From positions 1 through 64,000 of the forward strand of contig JAHFUX010000002.1 in NCBI GenBank assembly GCA_023264875.1: a DNA stretch of 64,000 nucleotides. The letters are read 5' to 3'. This document shows, one piece after another, positions 10,504-20,447 of the stretch. The stretch comes from Nitrosarchaeum sp. (lineage in GTDB: Archaea; Thermoproteota; Nitrososphaeria; Nitrososphaerales; Nitrosopumilaceae). Below the pieces are notes generated by a model. The model saw only the letters and a list, made by a program, of their open reading frames with translations, was not told where the DNA came from and ran no database searches. The translations under genes and the position numbers were made by a program. Position 1 is the first letter of the stretch, and each line of letters opens with the position of its first letter.

Positions 10504-10610
10504 TGAATTTAGTATCTTGGCATAATGCTTAGTCTTGATTTTGCAGATACTGCAATTATTGATATAATTGCTACTGCTAGAATCATAACTGCGATTGTAC
10601 CAAATTCTGG
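10504..10610. repeat. Copy 3 of the PEFG-gene 3'-end repeat (107 bp, identical to 8671-8777)
   Basis: tgaatttagtatcttggcataatgc...caaattctgg identical by direct reading. Confidence 0.93.
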
Positions 10611-11339
10611 GACTACGACAGTACCAATTATCTCGATTTCCTCAGCACCTGCTGGGAATTGTATTGTTAGTGTTCTATCCGTAGATGTTGTTGTTTCCTC
10701 AAAGTCGACTTCTTCTCCGTCTACTAAGACAAAGAATGTATCATCTTGATCACCCATCTTTGCATCAATCAAAGCTCTTGGTAATGTGATGACAAGTGAC
10801 CCGTCCTGACTTGCAGTTATTGCTATTGTCAGGGAGTGTGCTTCTACATCAGGAGTAATGCTAACAAGCTTACCGCCAGTTATCTTGTAGCTGACCATAA
10901 ATTCAGTACCTTCAACTTTTATTTTGGTTCCTTCACTTGGCGTTCCTGTTGATCCGCCGAATGTAAATGTGGTTTCAGCTGTTCGAGATTCGGTTCCATA
11001 GAGTACTGCAATCGTGTATGTTCCTTCAGATTTCATAAGCGCTCCTCCGGCAGTTAATTCAGTATTGAATTTTTTGTCTGAACCAACATCGATTTGTGCA
11101 ACTGATACTAGGTTGCCATTAGGTGCTATTACTCTGAGACTAACAGGATATCCTGAAAGAAGTTCTCTTACTTCTCCAGTTACTAAGATTGTTTCCCCAT
11201 CTGCATACGATGGTTTGTCTGTAGTAACTACGATTGAATCCGCTATTTGTCCAAATGCTGGTGCTATTCCAATACTTGCAATAATAATTGCAGATAAGGT
11301 AAACACCGATAGATGAGTATTCATCATTTTTACGCTCAA
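10509..11339 (-). CDS. Secreted protein with PEFG-CTERM-like C-terminus
   Basis: Signal peptide; C-terminal VVPEFGTIAVMILAVAIISIIAVSAKSRLSIMPRY. Confidence 0.85.
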   Translation of the reverse strand: MSVKMMNTHLSVFTLSAIIIASIGIAPAFGQIADSIVVTTDKPSYADGETILVTGEVRELLSGYPVSLRVIAPNGNLVSVAQIDVGSDKKFNTELTAGGALMKSEGTYTIAVLYGTESRTAETTFTFGGSTGTPSEGTKIKVEGTEFMVSYKITGGKLVSITPDVEAHSLTIAITASQDGSLVITLPRALIDAKMGDQDDTFFVLVDGEEVDFEETTTSTDRTLTIQFPAGAEEIEIIGTVVVPEFGTIAVMILAVAIISIIAVSAKSRLSIMPRY

Positions 11340-11503
11340 ATTTATCCTATTTAAGGTTGTGAAAAATATTGTTGACTAAAAAGAAAAAAGACTGGTTTTT
11401 GCCGAATTTCAGATTAGATATATATTAACCTGAGCGTGAGTTTTTGACAGTTTGTGTGTATTATTTGCTGTTACATTTAATGTTCGTCATGGAGGTTTTG
11501 TAA

Positions 11504-11755
11504 ATGGCAACTAAGAAAAATCAAGTTCTTGTACCTGATCATATCTATGTACCAAAACACGAAATCATTTCAAAACAAGAAGCTGAAGAAGTTTTAAAAA
11601 AATATAATTGCAAACCTACTGAATTACCGTTAATTTTTGTAAATGATCCTGCAATATTGGGGCTAGGTGTTAAACCAGGTGATATGATAAAAATCACAAG
11701 AAAAAGTCCAACTGCTGGTGAGAGTCTTTACTATAGATATGTGGTGGAAGTTTAG
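11504..11755 (+). CDS. rpoH: DNA-directed RNA polymerase subunit H (Rpo5)
   Basis: LVPDHIYVPKHEIIS...LPLIFVNDPAILGLGVKPGDMIKITRKSPTAGESLYYRYVV; directly upstream of rpoB. Confidence 0.95.
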   Translation: MATKKNQVLVPDHIYVPKHEIISKQEAEEVLKKYNCKPTELPLIFVNDPAILGLGVKPGDMIKITRKSPTAGESLYYRYVVEV

Positions 11756-14700
11756 ATGGCTGATCCTTCAGTTAAACGTTGGCCAGTAATTCAAGATATA
11801 TTAAAACGTGAAGGTATTGCACGTCAACACCTCAACTCATTTGATGAATTTCTAGAAAGGGGCCTTCAAAGTATTATCAATGAAGTCGGACAAATTGAAA
11901 TTGAAAATGCAGAATATCCTTACAAAATCCAATTAGGTAAAGTCAAGCTTCAACAACCCCGAATGATGGAACTTGATGGTTCTATTACTCATATTACTCC
12001 AGCTGAAGCTAGACTCAGAAACGTTTCTTACTCTGCACCTGTTATGATGGAGGCAAGTGTTGTAGAAGATGGCAAAATCTTAGAATCTAGATTTGTACAT
12101 ATTGGTGATGTGCCAGTAATGGCAAAATCAGATGCTTGCATTTTGCATAATTTTTCAACTCAAAAACTTGTTGAGCATGGAGAAGATCCAAACGATCCTG
12201 GTGGTTATTTTATCATAAATGGTTCTGAGAGAGTTATTGTAGGGCTAGAAGATCTTTCATACAACAAAATAATTGTTGATAGAGAGAGTGTTGGTGGGAA
12301 TACTGTTTTCAAAGCTAAAGTTTATTCTTCTATTGTTGGTTATCGTGCAAAACTAGAACTAGTTATGAAAAATGATGGTTTAATTGTTGCACGAATTCCT
12401 GGTTCTCCTGTTGATATTCCAGTTGTTACTCTAACAAGAGCACTTGGATTAGAATCTGATAGGGAGATTGCAGCAGCGGTTTCACTTGTAGATGAAATTC
12501 AAAATGAATTAGAAGGTTCATTTGAAAAAGCAGGTGATGTACCTACAGCAAAAGATGCAATTGTTTACATCAGTAAAAGAATTGCACCTGGAATGTTAGA
12601 GGAGTTCCAAATTAAACGTGCAGAGACACTTTTGGATTGGGGATTATTGCCACACTTGGGCAAACATCCTGAAAATAGAAAGGAAAAGGCTCAATTTCTC
12701 GGCGAAGCTGCATGTAAATTATTAGAGCTTAAACTAGGTTGGATTTCTCCTGATGATAAAGATCACTATGGAAACAAAGTAATTAAATTTGCAGGACAAA
12801 TGTTAGCTGATCTTTTCAGAACTGCTTTTAGAAATTTGGTTCGAGATATGAAATACCAATTAGAAAGATCTGGTCAGAAAAGAGGTATAAACGCAGTTGC
12901 TGCAGCAATTCGTCCTGGAATTATCACTGATAAATTAAACAACGCTATTGCAACAGGAAACTGGGGTCGAGGTCGTGTTGGTGTAACTCAATTACTTGAT
13001 AGAACAAATTATCTTTCTACTATTAGTCATCTTAGAAGAATCCAATCCCCTCTTAGTAGAACTCAGCCAAACTTTGAGGCAAGAGATTTACACGCTACAC
13101 ATTTTGGAAGAATCTGTCCAAGTGAAACCCCTGAGGGCTCTAACTGTGGTCTTGTAAAAAATTTAGCACTTTCTGGAATTATCTCTGTAAATGTTCCATC
13201 AGAAGAAATTGTTGAGAAACTCTATGATCTTGGAACAATTCATTTCTTTGATGCAAAAGAAGATGTAAAAAAAGATGGAGCTAGAATATTTGTTGATGGT
13301 AGATTAATTGGGTATTACAAAGATGGTTCTCAACTAGCAGAATCTCTTAGAGAACTAAGAAGAAACTCCAAAATTCATCCTCATGTTGGAATTTCATTTC
13401 ATAAATCAGAAATTGAAGGCTCAACAAAAAGACTTTATGTTAATTGTAATGCAGGACGTGTTTTACGTCCGTTAATTATAATTAAAGATAACAAACCATT
13501 ATTGACACAAGATCTTTTAGATAAAATTTCCAAGAAACTACTTTCATGGACTGATTTGTTACGTATGGGAGTATTGGAAATGATCGATGCAAATGAAGAA
13601 GAAAATTGCTATATTACATTAGATGAAAAAGATGCAAAGAAACATACTCATCTTGAAGTATTTCCACCAGCAATTTTAGGTGCAGGTGCATCTATTATTC
13701 CATATCCAGAACATAATCAATCTCCAAGAAATACATACGAATCTGCAATGGCAAAACAAAGTTTAGGATTTTCCACTCCTATGATGAATACCAGTACTTA
13801 TGTAAGACAACATTTGATGTTGTATCCACAAACACCTATTGTTAATACAAAAGCAATGAAATTATTGGGATTAGAAGACAGACCAGCTGGCCAAAATTGT
13901 GTTGTAGCAGTATTACCATTTGATGGTTATAATATTGAAGATGCTATTGTACTAAGTAAAGCATCTGTTGACCGAGGTTTAGGTCGAACTTTCTTCTTTA
14001 GAATTTATGATGCTGAAGCAAAACAATACCCCGGTGGAATGCGTGATACTTTTGAAATTCCAAATGCTGAGGATAATATCAGAGGATACAAAGGAGAAAA
14101 AGCTTATCGATTATTAGAAGAAGATGGAGTTGTTGCATCCGAATCTCCTGTTCATGGTGGAGATATACTAATTGGAAAAACTAGTCCTCCAAGATTTATG
14201 GAAGAATATAGAGAATTTGAATCAACAGGTCCTTACCGAAGAGACACTTCAATTGGAGTAAGACCATCTGAAACTGGTGTTGTTGATACTGTTGTAATGA
14301 CACAATCTAATGAAGGTGGAAAAATGTACAAGATTAGAGTTAGAGATATGAGAATTCCGGAAATCGGTGATAAATTTGCATCTAGACATGGACAAAAGGG
14401 TGTACTCGGAATTTTAGCAAAGGCCGAAGATTTACCATATACTGCAGATGGCATCTCACCAGATGTATTGATCAATCCACACGCATTTCCTTCTAGAATG
14501 ACTGTTGGAATGTTCATGGAATCAATTTGTGGTAAAGCTGCAGCATTAAGAGGAAGCCAATTTGACGGTTCTGCATTTGTTGGTGAAAAAATGGAAGAAG
14601 TCAAACCCGTAATGGATGTTGCTGGATTCAAATATTCTGGTAAAGAAATAATGTATGATGGAAGAACTGGTAAATCATTTCCAGTAGAAGTTTTCATTGG

Positions 14701-15103
14701 AGTAGTATACTATCAAAAATTACACCATATGGTTGCAGACAAAATTCATGCAAGAGCTCGTGGACAAGTCCAGATGTTAACTAAGCAGCCAACTGAAGGT
14801 AGGGCAAGAGGTGGTGGATTAAGATTTGGTGAAATGGAGCGAGATTGTTTGATAGCATATGGTGCATCAATGATTCTTAAAGATAGATTACTTGATGAAT
14901 CTGATAAAGCCGATATTTTTGTTTGTGAGAGATGTGGATTAGTTGCATATCATGATGTTAAACAAAGAAAATATGTATGCCGAGTTTGCGGTGATAAAGC
15001 TAAAGTTTCATCCGTATCTGTTGCATATGCCTTCAAACTTTTGTTACAAGAAATGCAAAGTTTGAATGTGGCTCCAAGATTGCTCATAAAGGAGAAAGTA
15101 TAA
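11756..15103 (+). CDS. rpoB: DNA-directed RNA polymerase subunit B (single, unsplit)
   Basis: 1115 aa; GRICPSETPEGSNCGLVKNLAL, GYNIEDAIVLSKASVDRG, GDKFASRHGQKGVLG, C-terminal zinc ribbon CERCGLV...CRVCG. Confidence 0.98.
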   Translation: MADPSVKRWPVIQDILKREGIARQHLNSFDEFLERGLQSIINEVGQIEIENAEYPYKIQLGKVKLQQPRMMELDGSITHITPAEARLRNVSYSAPVMMEASVVEDGKILESRFVHIGDVPVMAKSDACILHNFSTQKLVEHGEDPNDPGGYFIINGSERVIVGLEDLSYNKIIVDRESVGGNTVFKAKVYSSIVGYRAKLELVMKNDGLIVARIPGSPVDIPVVTLTRALGLESDREIAAAVSLVDEIQNELEGSFEKAGDVPTAKDAIVYISKRIAPGMLEEFQIKRAETLLDWGLLPHLGKHPENRKEKAQFLGEAACKLLELKLGWISPDDKDHYGNKVIKFAGQMLADLFRTAFRNLVRDMKYQLERSGQKRGINAVAAAIRPGIITDKLNNAIATGNWGRGRVGVTQLLDRTNYLSTISHLRRIQSPLSRTQPNFEARDLHATHFGRICPSETPEGSNCGLVKNLALSGIISVNVPSEEIVEKLYDLGTIHFFDAKEDVKKDGARIFVDGRLIGYYKDGSQLAESLRELRRNSKIHPHVGISFHKSEIEGSTKRLYVNCNAGRVLRPLIIIKDNKPLLTQDLLDKISKKLLSWTDLLRMGVLEMIDANEEENCYITLDEKDAKKHTHLEVFPPAILGAGASIIPYPEHNQSPRNTYESAMAKQSLGFSTPMMNTSTYVRQHLMLYPQTPIVNTKAMKLLGLEDRPAGQNCVVAVLPFDGYNIEDAIVLSKASVDRGLGRTFFFRIYDAEAKQYPGGMRDTFEIPNAEDNIRGYKGEKAYRLLEEDGVVASESPVHGGDILIGKTSPPRFMEEYREFESTGPYRRDTSIGVRPSETGVVDTVVMTQSNEGGKMYKIRVRDMRIPEIGDKFASRHGQKGVLGILAKAEDLPYTADGISPDVLINPHAFPSRMTVGMFMESICGKAAALRGSQFDGSAFVGEKMEEVKPVMDVAGFKYSGKEIMYDGRTGKSFPVEVFIGVVYYQKLHHMVADKIHARARGQVQMLTKQPTEGRARGGGLRFGEMERDCLIAYGASMILKDRLLDESDKADIFVCERCGLVAYHDVKQRKYVCRVCGDKAKVSSVSVAYAFKLLLQEMQSLNVAPRLLIKEKV

Positions 15104-18100
15104 TGTCGATTCAAGCAATCAAATCAATTGACGCAATAAGATTTTCAGTTTGGTCTCCAACAGAAATCCGAAAATACTCTGTTGCAGAAATTACTGCTCC
15201 TGAAACATATGATGAGGATGGAATGCCTGTTCAAGGAGGGCTCATGGATGGTAGACTTGGTACACTTGAACCAGGACAAAAATGTCTGACATGTGGAAAC
15301 ACTGCTGCTAGATGTCCGGGGCACTTTGGTCATATTGAACTTGCTGAACCTGTTTTACATATTGCATTTATTGATAATATTTACAAGCTTTTACAATCTA
15401 CTTGTCGTTCTTGTGCAAGACTCAAAGTTCCGCAAGAAGATCTAGATGAATTTAGAAAGATTAAAGAAAAACATGCAGCATACACTGTAATTTCAGAAAA
15501 ACGTATTCCAGAACAAATTATCGAAAAAGCAAAAAAAGCAAAAGAATGTCCTCATTGTGGTAAAACTCAGTATGAACTAATCTTTACAAAACCAACTATT
15601 TTTGTTGAAAAAACAGAGATAGGTGAACACAGATTACTCCCAATTACAATCCGAGAAAGATTCTCTCAAATTATTGATGATGATCTTAATCTTTTAGCAT
15701 ATGATCCTGTTACTGCAAGACCTGAATGGTTTATTCTACAAGTTTTGCCTGTTCCACCAGTAACTGTAAGACCATCTATTATTCTTGAAACTGGAATTAG
15801 ATCTGAAGATGATTTAACACACAAAATGGTAGATATTATCAGAGTTAATCAAAGACTAAAAGAAAGTAAGGAAGCTGGAACTCCTCCATTAATTGTTCAA
15901 GATTTAGTAGATTTGTTACAATATCATGCAACTACATATTTTGATAATGAAGTCTCTGGTATTCCACAAGCTCATCATCGTTCAGGACGTCCACTAAAGA
16001 CATTAACTCAAAGACTCAAAGGAAAAGAAGGAAGATTCAGAGGATCATTATCTGGAAAAAGAGTTGATTTTTCAAGTAGAACTGTGATCTCACCTGATCC
16101 TAACTTGGACTTGTCCGAAGTAGGAGTTCCTGAACAAGTTGCAATGAAACTAACAATTCCTGAAATTGTCACTGAATGGAATATTGAAAGAATGAGAAAA
16201 CTTGTAATTAATGGTCCAAACCAATTTCCTGGTGTAAATTATATCGTTAGACCTGACGGTGTTAAAATCAGACTTGATTTTGTTGAAGATCGTTCTACAA
16301 TAGCTGAAACATTAGAGATTGGATATCTTGTAGAGAGACATCTTGCTAATGGTGATATTGTCATGTTCAATAGACAACCATCTCTTCACCAAATGTCAAT
16401 CATGGCCCATTATGTAAGAGTACTTCCAGGAAAGACTTTCAGATTACATCCATCTGTATGTCCTCCATATAACGCAGACTTTGATGGTGATGAGATGAAT
16501 CTTCACGTCCCTCAAAGTGAAGAAGCTAGAGCAGAAGCAATTCTATTGATGAGGGTACAAGATCAATTAATCTCTCCAAGATATGGTGGTCCAATAATTG
16601 GAGCACTAAGAGACTTTGTTACTGGCGCATATCTTTTAACAAAAGATGGTACTACTCTAACCCCACAAGAGTTTTACAATTATGCAATGCTTGGTGGATT
16701 TACTGATAAACTTCCAAAACCTGCAACAAAAACTAAAGATGGTTTAATGTACACCGGTAAACAACTATTCTCATTATTCTTACCAAAAGACTTCAACTAT
16801 GTAATTACATCAAAGTGGTCAAAGGGAACAAAAGGTGCTCAAAAAGATGTTGTAATTAAAAACGGTGAACTAATTAGCGGTGTAATTGATAAATCATCAA
16901 TAGGTGCAGAAGAACCCGAAAGTGTATTGCATAGAATTGCAAAAGATTACGGAAACACCAAAGCAAAGAACTTCTTGAACTCTATTCTAATTATAGTAAA
17001 ACAATACATCACTCATTATGGTTTTAGCTATGGTTACGCTGATCTTGAAGTGCCAGAAAAAGAAAAACAACAGATTCTAGATGATATTCAAGAGACATAT
17101 GGTATCATATCTGATCTTACTTCTCAATATGAAAAAGGAACCCTAAAACTAACCAGAGGAATGAGACCTGAAGAAGCATTAGAAGCATACATTGTTAATG
17201 AATTGGGAAAAGCAAGAGATAAAGCTGGAATGACTGCAGATCAATCCCTTGATCAAAGTAATGCTGGAAGAATCATGGCTACAACTGGTGCAAGAGGTTC
17301 ATCACTTAACATTGGTCAGATGGCAGGTGCATTAGGACAACAATCAAGACGTGGAAATAGATTACATGATGGTTACAATAATCGTGCATTACCTCATTAT
17401 CAAGAACATGACAATAATCCAGATGCACATGGATTTGTAAAATCAAATTATAGAGAAGGTTTGTCTGCACTTGAATTCTTTTTCCATGCGATGGGAGGAA
17501 GAGAAGGACTAGTAGACACTGCAGTTAGAACACAACAAAGTGGATACATGCAGCGTAGATTGATCAATGCATTAGAGCATATTAGATTAGAATATGATGG
17601 AACAGTTAGAGACCCACACGGTCATATTATTCAATTCCTTTATGGTGAAGATGGAATAGATGTAGCAAAAAGTGATCATGGTGAAGCATTTAATGTTAAT
17701 AGATTAATTGAATCCCAAACAATTATTGATTCTGGTAAGAAAGCAACTAGGGAAGAGATTATAGAGTTATCAAAGAAATACACAAAGACATTCAATCCAA
17801 GATTAAAACAACTTGTATCTGATGGATTGTTAGATTCCAAATTAAGTAAAGAAGGTGCAGAAATTGTTTGTAAAAAAGGATTATCCTTATACAACAAAGC
17901 CAAAGTTGAGCCTGGTCAAGCAGTAGGAATCATCACCGCACAATCAATTGGTGAACCTGGTACTCAGATGACATTAAGAACATTCCACTTTGCAGGAATT
18001 GCAGAAAGAAACGTAACCTTGGGTCTTCCAAGATTGATAGAACTTGTTGATGCAAGAAAAAAACCAGTTACTCCAACTATGGATATTTATCTTGATAACG

Positions 18101-18894
18101 AATCAAAAAAATCTAGAGAAAAAGCTATAGATGTTGCAAGAAATGTTTTGCAAACCAAAGTAAGTGCATTAATTTCTGACAGTGAAACTGATTATACTTC
18201 TCAGATCAAATTAATTTTGAGTGCAAATAGACTCAAAGAAAGAGGATGCACTGTTAGTGAAGTAGAAGCAGCGTTACAATCAAACAAAAAATTCAAAATT
18301 GAAACAACAGGCGATTTAATCACTCTGAAATTAGTTGAAGAATCAGATGCTCCAACTGTAATTGCAATTAGAAATAAAGTACTCAATACTACTGTTAAGG
18401 GAGTTCCAGATATTGAACGAGTAACCTTAGTTCAAAAAGATGATGAATGGGTAATTCAAACAACTGGTTCAAACATAGCCAAAGTACTTGAAGTTTCAGG
18501 AATTGACAAGAAAAATGTTCGAACAAACAATGTATTTGAGATTGCAGGTACGTTGGGAATTGAAGCATCACGAAATGCCTTGATTAATGAGCTAAACAGT
18601 ACTCTAGAAGATCAAGGTTTAGAAGTTGATAATAGGTATATCATGTTAGTATCTGATTTAATGTGCTCTAGAGGTTACATGCAACAAATTGGCAGACATG
18701 GAATTGCTGGAACCAAAGACAGTGTTCTTGCAAGAGCTGCATTTGAAATTACTGTTCCAACTATTGCACATGCTGCATTGGCTGGTGAAGTTGAGCAACT
18801 CAAAGGTATTACTGAAAACGTTATTGTTGGAAGCATGATTCCAATCGGAAGTGGAACTGTAGATCTTTACATGCAAGTCTCCAAAAAGAAATGA
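15103..18894 (+). CDS. rpoA: DNA-directed RNA polymerase subunit A (A' and A'' fused in one gene)
   Basis: 1263 aa; NADFDGDEMNLHVPQ catalytic motif and A''-type GQAVGIITAQSIGEPGTQMTLRTFHFAG in the same ORF. Confidence 0.98.
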   Translation: MSIQAIKSIDAIRFSVWSPTEIRKYSVAEITAPETYDEDGMPVQGGLMDGRLGTLEPGQKCLTCGNTAARCPGHFGHIELAEPVLHIAFIDNIYKLLQSTCRSCARLKVPQEDLDEFRKIKEKHAAYTVISEKRIPEQIIEKAKKAKECPHCGKTQYELIFTKPTIFVEKTEIGEHRLLPITIRERFSQIIDDDLNLLAYDPVTARPEWFILQVLPVPPVTVRPSIILETGIRSEDDLTHKMVDIIRVNQRLKESKEAGTPPLIVQDLVDLLQYHATTYFDNEVSGIPQAHHRSGRPLKTLTQRLKGKEGRFRGSLSGKRVDFSSRTVISPDPNLDLSEVGVPEQVAMKLTIPEIVTEWNIERMRKLVINGPNQFPGVNYIVRPDGVKIRLDFVEDRSTIAETLEIGYLVERHLANGDIVMFNRQPSLHQMSIMAHYVRVLPGKTFRLHPSVCPPYNADFDGDEMNLHVPQSEEARAEAILLMRVQDQLISPRYGGPIIGALRDFVTGAYLLTKDGTTLTPQEFYNYAMLGGFTDKLPKPATKTKDGLMYTGKQLFSLFLPKDFNYVITSKWSKGTKGAQKDVVIKNGELISGVIDKSSIGAEEPESVLHRIAKDYGNTKAKNFLNSILIIVKQYITHYGFSYGYADLEVPEKEKQQILDDIQETYGIISDLTSQYEKGTLKLTRGMRPEEALEAYIVNELGKARDKAGMTADQSLDQSNAGRIMATTGARGSSLNIGQMAGALGQQSRRGNRLHDGYNNRALPHYQEHDNNPDAHGFVKSNYREGLSALEFFFHAMGGREGLVDTAVRTQQSGYMQRRLINALEHIRLEYDGTVRDPHGHIIQFLYGEDGIDVAKSDHGEAFNVNRLIESQTIIDSGKKATREEIIELSKKYTKTFNPRLKQLVSDGLLDSKLSKEGAEIVCKKGLSLYNKAKVEPGQAVGIITAQSIGEPGTQMTLRTFHFAGIAERNVTLGLPRLIELVDARKKPVTPTMDIYLDNESKKSREKAIDVARNVLQTKVSALISDSETDYTSQIKLILSANRLKERGCTVSEVEAALQSNKKFKIETTGDLITLKLVEESDAPTVIAIRNKVLNTTVKGVPDIERVTLVQKDDEWVIQTTGSNIAKVLEVSGIDKKNVRTNNVFEIAGTLGIEASRNALINELNSTLEDQGLEVDNRYIMLVSDLMCSRGYMQQIGRHGIAGTKDSVLARAAFEITVPTIAHAALAGEVEQLKGITENVIVGSMIPIGSGTVDLYMQVSKKK

Positions 18895-18916
18895 GGATCC
18901 AATAAAATATTATAAT

Positions 18917-19156
18917 GTGATACTGATGGGCGACGAAATTTCTACTTTAATGAACAATAATAAAAATAAAGTTCTTTTGTTACGATTAAGAAACAACAAA
19001 ACTGTCAGAGGAAATCTACAAGATTTTGATATCCATATGAATCTGACATTAAATGATGCTGAAGATATTTCAGACAACAAGACTACAAAACTTGGAACAA
19101 TTCTTTTACGCGGTGATAATATTTTGGCAATTTCATTACCTGATGAAGAATCCTAA
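18917..19156 (+). CDS. Sm-like (LSm) RNA-binding protein
   Basis: LLLRLRNNKTVRGNLQDFDIHMNLTLNDAED...LGTILLRGDNILAI Sm1/Sm2 motifs; internal ATG at 18926 is a likely start. Confidence 0.9.
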   Translation: MILMGDEISTLMNNNKNKVLLLRLRNNKTVRGNLQDFDIHMNLTLNDAEDISDNKTTKLGTILLRGDNILAISLPDEES

Positions 19157-19211
19157 CTCAAAATACCATTTATTCTCAAACATTAAATTCTAACTCTGAT
19201 AATTTGTAATT

Positions 19212-20393
19212 ATGTTGGTGCTTCCTTTAATTTTTTTAATGTTTTTACCTTCTGTATTTGCTGAACAAGTTCCAGATTATGATAATCCATATTCTCCAAT
19301 TTTTACTGACAAATCAGTATACTCGTGGACAGAGAAAGTTAAAATGACTATTCTTGCCCCTAGCTGGAACACTGATAGATATTTGATTGATTCAATAGGC
19401 GATGATGAAGATCATCCTATTGAAATTTCTACAAGGGAACATTCACTTACTCCATATAGATTTACAGAAACTGATGTAAATTCTGGGATATTTACTGCTG
19501 AAGTAATCCTTACAGGATTTTCTCATGATGTTGATGGTGATGGAGATATTGATACTTCTCCTAGAACTATTGGAAATGGACCAACAGGTGGATTTTTAGA
19601 AGTAGATAGAGACTCTGCAATTACAATCTCGTTTGAATTTGCAGATGGAGTTGTATTGACTGAATCTGCTCCAATACAATGGAATATTGGAAAAATTCAA
19701 TTCTCTGAAGAAAATTACCTTTCTGACAACATTGCATTAATACGTGTAATTGATTCGGATCTTAATCTTAATCCCGAATCTTTGGATCATATGCCAATTC
19801 AAATTTCTTCAACTTCTGATATATCTGGTATTGAAGTTAATGCCATTGAAACATCTGAAAGCTCTGGTATATTTGTTGCAACAATTTCTTTTACTCAAAA
19901 TTTATCTTCAAGTGGAAATCGTCTATTTGTCACATCTGGTGATACAATTTTTGCAAAATACGATGATTATACACTTCCAAAACCCTATAGTACTTCTGAT
20001 AATCTTGAAGTCACGACATTTGCATATGTTGATTCTTCAATTCCCACATTGCAAAGACTGCAAAGTTTACCAATTGTTTTCTCTGATACTTTTGGTAATC
20101 CATTGACATCATTTTCAATTAATGATCAAATACAAATTGTTGGAACAATATCAAATGAACAGAATTTTAAACAAAAATTTGTTTATCTATTCCAAGTCAA
20201 AGATGAGAACAATTATGTTGTATCTGTTTCTTGGATCCAAGGTGAAATATCTGGAAATCAAAATCTAAATGTCTCACAGTCTTGGATTCCTAAGAAAACT
20301 GGGATATATACTATTGAAACCTATACTTGGAATTCATTACTTAACACAGCTCCTTTATCTCCATCTCTATCTACATCAATCTTTGTTAAATGA
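19212..20393 (+). CDS. Secreted hypothetical protein with repeated beta-rich domains
   Basis: Signal peptide; repeats of TETDVNSGIFTAEVILTGF / ETSESSGIFVATISFTQN type. Confidence 0.7.
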   Translation: MLVLPLIFLMFLPSVFAEQVPDYDNPYSPIFTDKSVYSWTEKVKMTILAPSWNTDRYLIDSIGDDEDHPIEISTREHSLTPYRFTETDVNSGIFTAEVILTGFSHDVDGDGDIDTSPRTIGNGPTGGFLEVDRDSAITISFEFADGVVLTESAPIQWNIGKIQFSEENYLSDNIALIRVIDSDLNLNPESLDHMPIQISSTSDISGIEVNAIETSESSGIFVATISFTQNLSSSGNRLFVTSGDTIFAKYDDYTLPKPYSTSDNLEVTTFAYVDSSIPTLQRLQSLPIVFSDTFGNPLTSFSINDQIQIVGTISNEQNFKQKFVYLFQVKDENNYVVSVSWIQGEISGNQNLNVSQSWIPKKTGIYTIETYTWNSLLNTAPLSPSLSTSIFVK

Positions 20394-20447
20394 GTAAAAA
20401 TACAATTTCTACATAACCAATAAATACAAAATTACGATTTTAGCCGT

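Noticed and set aside
14233-14697. 154-aa minus-strand ORF inside rpoB
   Set aside because: Fully inside a highly conserved gene on the other strand; no motif or start context to support it
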